DNA of 10,738 nucleotides, from the NCBI GenBank assembly GCA_014804285.1, contig JAAVAA010000095.1, positions 1 to 10,738 of the forward strand. Reading direction: 5' to 3'. Positions 8,140 through 10,738 of the stretch are shown here, piece after piece. This DNA comes from Lachnospiraceae bacterium (GTDB lineage: Bacteria; Bacillota; Clostridia; Lachnospirales; Lachnospiraceae). Under the pieces are notes generated by a model. It saw nothing but the letters and a program-made list of their open reading frames with translations, had not been told where the DNA came from and made no database searches. The position numbers and the translations under genes are program-made. The stretch's first letter is position 1. Each line of letters opens with the position of its first letter.

Positions 8140-9093
8140 ATGTCACAGAGACTGAAAAATATGAAAACGAAGTTGACACGGAGAATGGCGCTGAGCGCTC
8201 TTGTAGCGCTGCTGATTTCCATGACAGGCTGCGGGGGCTCCGCAAGCGTCAGAGACATAGAGACAGCCGTAGAGGAGGATAAGACTATGACAGACTTAGA
8301 AATCGAGATTTTTTGCCCGGAGGAATATTCTAAGAAAAACGCTGACATCAAGTATAGCGATGTGATCAAGTCTACCTATTACTCCACGACCTGCGAAAAA
8401 GACCGGCCGGTGAATATAGTGCTGCCGGCGGGATACTCGGAGGACAAAAAATATCCGGTGTTGTATGTACTGCACGGCATCTTTGGCACGCAAAATGACA
8501 TGAACAATAACAGCATTACCATCCAGAATATGATGACTGCGGGAATCGCCAAAGATATGATTGTTGTCTATCCCTATATGTATGCCAGTAAAATCAGTGA
8601 TAAATGTACTGCCATTGATAAGGAAAACGTGGCGGCCTACGACAATTTCATCAATGATCTGGTTACAGACTTGATGCCCTTCATCAAAGAAAACTACTCC
8701 ATCGCAGAGGGCAGAGAGAGCACAGCGATTGCCGGATTTTCCATGGGCGGCAGAGAGTCACTGGCAATCGGTCTGCAACGTCCCGATTTGTTCGGATATG
8801 TAGGAGCCATCGCTCCGGCCCCCGGTCTGGTGCCCGGAAAAGATTGGGCAATGACGCACGAAGGTCAGTTTACCGAGGATGAACTGGCGTTTAATGATGA
8901 GAAGCCCATTCTTCTAATGGTCTGCTGTGGCGACAAAGATGGCACGGTTGGACAATTTCCCAAAAGCTACCACGATATTTTCGACAAAAATGGGGTAGAG
9001 CATATGTGGTGGGAGATTCCCGGTTCCGATCACGGAAATCCGGCGATCTGTAGCGGAATCTACAATTTTTGCAAGTATATTTTTCAACGATGA
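8140..9093 (+). CDS. Lipid-anchored alpha/beta-hydrolase esterase (esterase D/CE1-like)
   Basis: The protein has a lipoprotein-type signal peptide (KTKLTRRMALSALVALLISMTGC, modified Cys at residue 31) and then a catalytic domain of the PF00756 esterase type. That domain fits feruloyl/acetyl-xylan and enterochelin-type esterases. The oxyanion region is VLYVLHGIFG (108-117), the nucleophile S201 lies in GFSMGG, the acid is probably D267 in CGDKDGTV, and the base is H298 in PGSDHG. The triad is complete and correctly spaced. It would hydrolyse an ester outside the cell; the acyl group and substrate are unknown, with plant cell-wall esters plausible in a gut bacterium. Position 8140 is the longest start. 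The ATG at 8161 gives a more typical signal peptide (MKTKLTRR) and could be the true one; neither has a strong ribosome site. It is visibly more GC-rich than its neighbours. Confidence 0.9.
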   Translation: MSQRLKNMKTKLTRRMALSALVALLISMTGCGGSASVRDIETAVEEDKTMTDLEIEIFCPEEYSKKNADIKYSDVIKSTYYSTTCEKDRPVNIVLPAGYSEDKKYPVLYVLHGIFGTQNDMNNNSITIQNMMTAGIAKDMIVVYPYMYASKISDKCTAIDKENVAAYDNFINDLVTDLMPFIKENYSIAEGRESTAIAGFSMGGRESLAIGLQRPDLFGYVGAIAPAPGLVPGKDWAMTHEGQFTEDELAFNDEKPILLMVCCGDKDGTVGQFPKSYHDIFDKNGVEHMWWEIPGSDHGNPAICSGIYNFCKYIFQR

Positions 9094-9117
9094 GAAACAC
9101 GCTTTGCGAGTTTCTCA
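9091..9117 (+). terminator. Hairpin at the esterase stop, weak terminator candidate
   Basis: TGAGAAAC pairs with GTTTCTCA, followed inside by CGC/GCG with one A-A mismatch and a TTT loop. The stem includes the esterase stop codon. There is no run of T directly after it on either strand, so intrinsic termination would be weak. Confidence 0.4.
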
Positions 9118-9139
9118 CGTTCGGATTTATTCTCTTGCC

Positions 9140-9183
9140 AAACCGTTTGCCGGGAATCACCCGGCATCAGAATCGAACGGTTT
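9140..9183. terminator. Nested palindrome between convergent genes
   Basis: An outer pair AAACCGTT (9140-9147) and AACGGTTT (9176-9183) encloses a perfect inner hairpin TGCCGGG/CCCGGCA with a 5-base loop (9148-9166). The right arm lies inside the last codons of the flavoprotein gene, which ends at 9167. Its position between converging genes suggests a bidirectional transcription stop or RNA-end stabiliser, though no T-run follows on either side. Confidence 0.45.
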
Positions 9184-9559
9184 TAGGCGGTTCCGTAAAA
9201 GATGAAAAAGTAGCGGTTGCATCTTTCATATACAGAACTTCCGTATTATCATCTGTTGCGGAATACATTCCTTTTAAATTTGGATAAGCATCAAGCATAT
9301 GTTCTTTTGCTTCTATGCGGTCATCTCTTACAAGAGAACACGCAATGCGCAGCCATTTTCCATCTGCAAAGGCGCATATTTCAACCTTGGGATTTTGGGA
9401 GATCTGTTTAGATACCTCTTTAGATTTTCCGGTCTGGATATAAAGCTTTTCCTCGAACAAATCGATCGTACCAAAAGGCCGGACTCTTGGTTGGTCGCCT
9501 TCTACCGTTGCCAGATAATAAGTACCACAGTTTTTTAAAAAATCGTAAACTTCCTGCAT
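9167..9559 (-). CDS. Pyridoxamine 5'-phosphate oxidase-fold flavoprotein
   Basis: The 130-residue protein matches the length and pattern of small PPOX-class split-barrel flavin-binding proteins. The first strands read YYLATVEGDQPRVRPFG (14-30), with R25 and R27 in the usual FMN-phosphate contact region. This is followed by KLYIQTGKSKEVSKQI (38-53) and the NPKVEICAF strand (56-64). It is likely a dimeric FMN-dependent reductase; the class contains Nim-type nitroreductases, but nitroimidazole activity cannot be claimed. A strong GAAGGAGGG ribosome site lies about 7 bases before the ATG, and a well-formed promoter precedes it. It converges with the esterase gene. The genes upstream on the same strand are unrelated and it appears to be its own transcription unit. 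Confidence 0.9.
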   Translation of the reverse strand: MQEVYDFLKNCGTYYLATVEGDQPRVRPFGTIDLFEEKLYIQTGKSKEVSKQISQNPKVEICAFADGKWLRIACSLVRDDRIEAKEHMLDAYPNLKGMYSATDDNTEVLYMKDATATFSSFTEPPKTVRF

Positions 9560-9592
9560 GGTAAACCCTCCTTCTTTTTATGATTTATCACA

Positions 9593-9621
9593 ATTATACA
9601 TCAAAATAAGCCTCTTCTCAA
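9593..9621 (-). promoter_or_regulatory. Sigma-A-type promoter of the flavoprotein gene
   Basis: On the minus strand TTGAGA (9621-9616) and TATAAT (9598-9593) are 17 bases apart, which is close to consensus. The -35 box overlaps the toxin stop codon (9618-9620). The flavoprotein gene is therefore expressed apart from the toxin locus. Confidence 0.75.
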
Positions 9622-10097
9622 TTGGCAACGTCTTTGTTAGATATTGCTATTTCTAGCTCATTATGAAAATATTTTAGTGTCGAGTACCTATATACACGTT
9701 CAAATTCTTTTTTATCATATTTTGTGGTTTTACCCATTAAATAATTCACATAATTATCAATATACCGTTGTGCATCATTTTTTATATACTCGATGTTATC
9801 TCGTGTTTCATTAAATTCATCTTTATCCACGATGGCTTCTATTTTACTGTAATCCAATCCTGAATTTGTTCTTTTAGAACGGATGCTATCCTTGAATTTA
9901 AAAGCATATTTATGGTTAATATGGCTTCTATAAGGAATGCAAATAAAATAACCATAATGCGACTGCACTAACAAGCAGTTATATGGCCTACCGTTCTTTC
10001 TCACAATTTCTTTGTATGGTGGATCAGGAAAATCAGAATAAAATTTATTTGTTAAGTTCAATACCTGATAATCAAATGGGTCTCCTTTAGAATGCAT
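9618..10097 (-). CDS. Type III toxin, ToxN/AbiQ superfamily, CptN/TenpN-like endoribonuclease
   Basis: This 159-residue protein has the size and motif order of type III toxins: an N-terminal strand QVLNLTNKFYSDF (11-23), GRPYNCLLV (36-44), FICIPYRSHINHKYAFKFK (51-69), SGLDYSKIEAIVD (79-91) and YRYSTLKYFHNEL (136-148). Family members are sequence-specific endoribonucleases that cut their own antitoxin precursor and cellular mRNA, and are held inactive by the RNA antitoxin. S58, with neighbouring R57 and H59, sits where ToxN has its catalytic Thr-Ser-x-Lys stretch; this equivalence is inferred. An AAGGAG ribosome site with 5-base spacing fixes the start. Just upstream are an intrinsic terminator and two 51-nt RNA repeats, the diagnostic type III layout, so toxin comes from read-through. 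Base composition is AT-rich. CptN versus TenpN cannot be settled by eye. Confidence 0.87.
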   Translation of the reverse strand: MHSKGDPFDYQVLNLTNKFYSDFPDPPYKEIVRKNGRPYNCLLVQSHYGYFICIPYRSHINHKYAFKFKDSIRSKRTNSGLDYSKIEAIVDKDEFNETRDNIEYIKNDAQRYIDNYVNYLMGKTTKYDKKEFERVYRYSTLKYFHNELEIAISNKDVAN

Positions 10098-10111
10098 AGC
10101 ATCTCCTTAGT

Positions 10112-10138
10112 AAAAATGGGAGAGCTTTTGCTCTCCCA
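10112..10138 (-). terminator. Intrinsic terminator between antitoxin RNA and toxin
   Basis: On the minus strand a perfect 9-bp stem TGGGAGAGC/GCTCTCCCA with an AAAA loop is followed directly by TTTTT. The toxin ribosome site begins four bases later. In type III loci this element lets most transcripts end after the antitoxin and a few read into the toxin, which sets the RNA-to-protein ratio. Confidence 0.92.
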
Positions 10139-10148
10139 CAATTTTCAT

Positions 10149-10250
10149 CACTCGGTCACTTTTATTTTACCGTTGAGTCAGAACCGTCACTCAACTCATC
10201 GCTCTGTCACTTTTATTTTACCGTCCTGTCAGAACAGTCACAGGACTCAT
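10149..10250 (-). repeat. Tandem direct repeat, 2 x 51 nt, covarying
   Basis: Two units with a period of exactly 51 are identical at 42 of 51 positions. The differences fall at unit positions 7, 8, 9, 15, 24, 25, 26, 46 and 50. Positions 7-26, 8-25, 9-24 and 15-46 change together and keep Watson-Crick pairing; only position 50 is an unpaired change. This is the antitoxin repeat array of the type III locus. It is not a CRISPR array, since there are no spacers. Confidence 0.95.
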
Positions 10251-10259
10251 ATTGTGATG

Positions 10260-10280
10260 AAGGAATTCCTAGGATTCCTT
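10260..10280. promoter_or_regulatory. Dyad at the antitoxin transcription start
   Basis: AAGGAAT and ATTCCTT flank a 7-base centre containing CCTAGG. The dyad coincides with the predicted first 21 transcribed bases. It could be a 5' hairpin protecting the antitoxin RNA or a DNA operator. Confidence 0.5.
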
Positions 10281-10286
10281 ACTTAT

Positions 10287-10315
10287 AATATATCCAAATT
10301 CTATCGAACGCGCAA
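10287..10315 (-). promoter_or_regulatory. Promoter of the type III toxin-antitoxin locus
   Basis: On the minus strand TTGCGC (10315-10310) and TATATT (10292-10287) are separated by 17 bases. Transcription would start near 10280 and run into the repeats. No other promoter is needed for the toxin. Confidence 0.7.
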
Positions 10316-10319
10316 CGAA

Positions 10320-10339
10320 CACAAAATGAACATTTTGTG
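10320..10339. promoter_or_regulatory. Inverted repeat upstream of the antitoxin promoter
   Basis: CACAAAAT and ATTTTGTG are perfect 8-base arms around GAAC, ending five bases upstream of the -35 box. This could be a regulator site or a stem at the end of the upstream transcript. No T-run follows it on the minus strand. Confidence 0.4.
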
Positions 10340-10372
10340 AACAAAAGAAAAAATACATTATTTTACTGACAA

Positions 10373-10445
10373 ATTTAGTATATTATCTTCATTTGTTTAT
10401 CAAAAAAGACCACATGAACTATCTAAGCATCTTCATATACTAAAT
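10373..10445. repeat. 11-bp perfect inverted repeat flanking 51 bases
   Basis: ATTTAGTATAT (10373-10383) and ATATACTAAAT (10435-10445) are exact reverse complements in an AT-rich gap after the partial gene. Direct copies of ATCTTCAT lie just inside the left arm and overlap the right arm. No gene or RNA is evident between them. The arms could be chance in such AT-rich DNA. Confidence 0.35.
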
Positions 10446-10459
10446 AAAAGAAATACTTA

Positions 10460-10738
10460 TTATAACAAAGAAAAATCTGCTTTAAACTTATCATAATCAA
10501 ATTTTCCCTTGGATTTTACCCGTTTTATCGCTGTTAAAATCATTTCCTTGATCTGTTCCACTTTCCCAAAACTATCTGCTTTATAATAGTTTTCAAAATT
10601 CATTCTTATCCCTATACTGACACAGTTCTTATTGCAAAAGAACCGTATATGCTCTTTTCGTGCTCCACTATCATATATTTCTTGCGGTGCTGCAAAAGGC
10701 ACTATTCCAATAATTTGTAAAGTATTGCTGTATTCCTT
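10460..10738 (-). CDS. C-terminal part of a conserved-looking protein, 5' end outside the window
   Basis: The frame is open from the window edge to TAA at 10460, giving 92 codons. A GTG at 10702 is in frame but is preceded by 12 more open codons with no stop and no ribosome site, so the gene surely starts outside. The sequence reads GIVPFAAPQEIYDSGARKEH, then HIRFFCNKNCVSIGIRMNFE, then a helical Lys-rich tail. No catalytic motif is clear. It faintly resembles DUF6037-type proteins, a low-confidence impression from memory. It lies upstream of, and reads toward, the type III toxin-antitoxin promoter. A joint defence role is possible but unsupported. Confidence 0.65.
   Translation of the reverse strand, partial: KEYSNTLQIIGIVPFAAPQEIYDSGARKEHIRFFCNKNCVSIGIRMNFENYYKADSFGKVEQIKEMILTAIKRVKSKGKFDYDKFKADFSLL

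Larger units (their letters stand above)
10112..10280 (-). ncRNA. Type III antitoxin RNA precursor with two 51-nt pseudoknot repeats
   Basis: The predicted transcript of about 169 nt starts near 10280, seven bases after the -10 box. It begins with a 7-bp hairpin (AAGGAAT/ATTCCTT, 10280-10260), carries two full repeats (10250-10200 and 10199-10149) and a short third start (ATGA at 10148), and ends in the terminator. Each repeat can fold as an H-type pseudoknot. Stem 1 pairs repeat positions 5-11 with 22-28, and stem 2 pairs 14-18 with 43-47, including a G-U. The A-rich linker GGTAAAATAAAAGT is suited to lie in the minor groove of stem 1. In known systems the toxin cuts the precursor into single repeats that each bind and inhibit it. 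Confidence 0.87.

Noticed and set aside
9091..9117. Strong intrinsic terminator of the esterase gene
   Set aside because: The hairpin is good, but the bases after it are CGTTCGG rather than a T-run, so it was kept only as a weak candidate.
10149..10250. CRISPR array
   Set aside because: The two 51-nt units are directly adjacent with no spacers, and their differences are compensatory within an RNA fold.
10092..10340. Plus-strand 82-residue coding region over the repeats
   Set aside because: It is antisense to the antitoxin RNA and its terminator. It lacks a ribosome site, and its apparent peptide repeats simply mirror the RNA repeats.

Overview
The window looks like chromosomal DNA from a gut-type Clostridia (Lachnospiraceae or Oscillospiraceae-like Firmicute). 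The pointers are Gram-positive style lipoproteins, strong AGGAGG-type ribosome sites, AT-rich intergenic DNA, an FtsX-type ABC transporter with its own two-component system, and a PPOX-fold flavoprotein. No rRNA, tRNA, IS element or CRISPR array was found. Nearly all genes lie on the minus strand; the esterase at 8140-9093 is the one clear plus-strand gene.

Region 1 (1-4745, minus strand) is a four-gene sensing and export operon. In transcription order it holds a two-FtsX-domain permease, its ATPase, an intergenic block of three back-to-back hairpins, an OmpR-type response regulator, and a histidine kinase cut by the window edge. The kinase start overlaps the regulator stop (ATGA). A pair of GTTAA boxes one helical turn apart lies upstream of the permease and is a candidate site for the regulator. 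Region 2 (4820-5958) holds a DinB-superfamily-like protein and an unrecognised small gene that appears broken by a one-base slip in a seven-base homopolymer. Region 3 (6096-9093) holds a large lipoprotein of unknown function, divergent from a lipid-anchored alpha/beta-hydrolase esterase. The esterase converges on a PPOX-fold flavoprotein gene (9167-9559) that has its own good promoter.

Region 4 (9618-10315, minus strand) is the highlight: a complete type III (protein-RNA) toxin-antitoxin locus. A promoter (TTGCGC-17-TATATT) drives a short RNA with two tandem 51-nt repeats. The repeats end in an intrinsic terminator, and directly after it an AAGGAG ribosome site starts a 159-aa toxin resembling the CptN/TenpN branch of the ToxN/AbiQ endoribonucleases. 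The two repeats differ at nine positions, and eight of these form four compensatory pairs that define an H-type pseudoknot. The sequence itself therefore supports a folded RNA antitoxin. Upstream, the window ends in the 3' part of another gene of unknown function. Members of this toxin class act as phage-abortive or plasmid-stabilising modules, so the right end may be an accessory or defence patch; its base composition is visibly more AT-rich than the left end.
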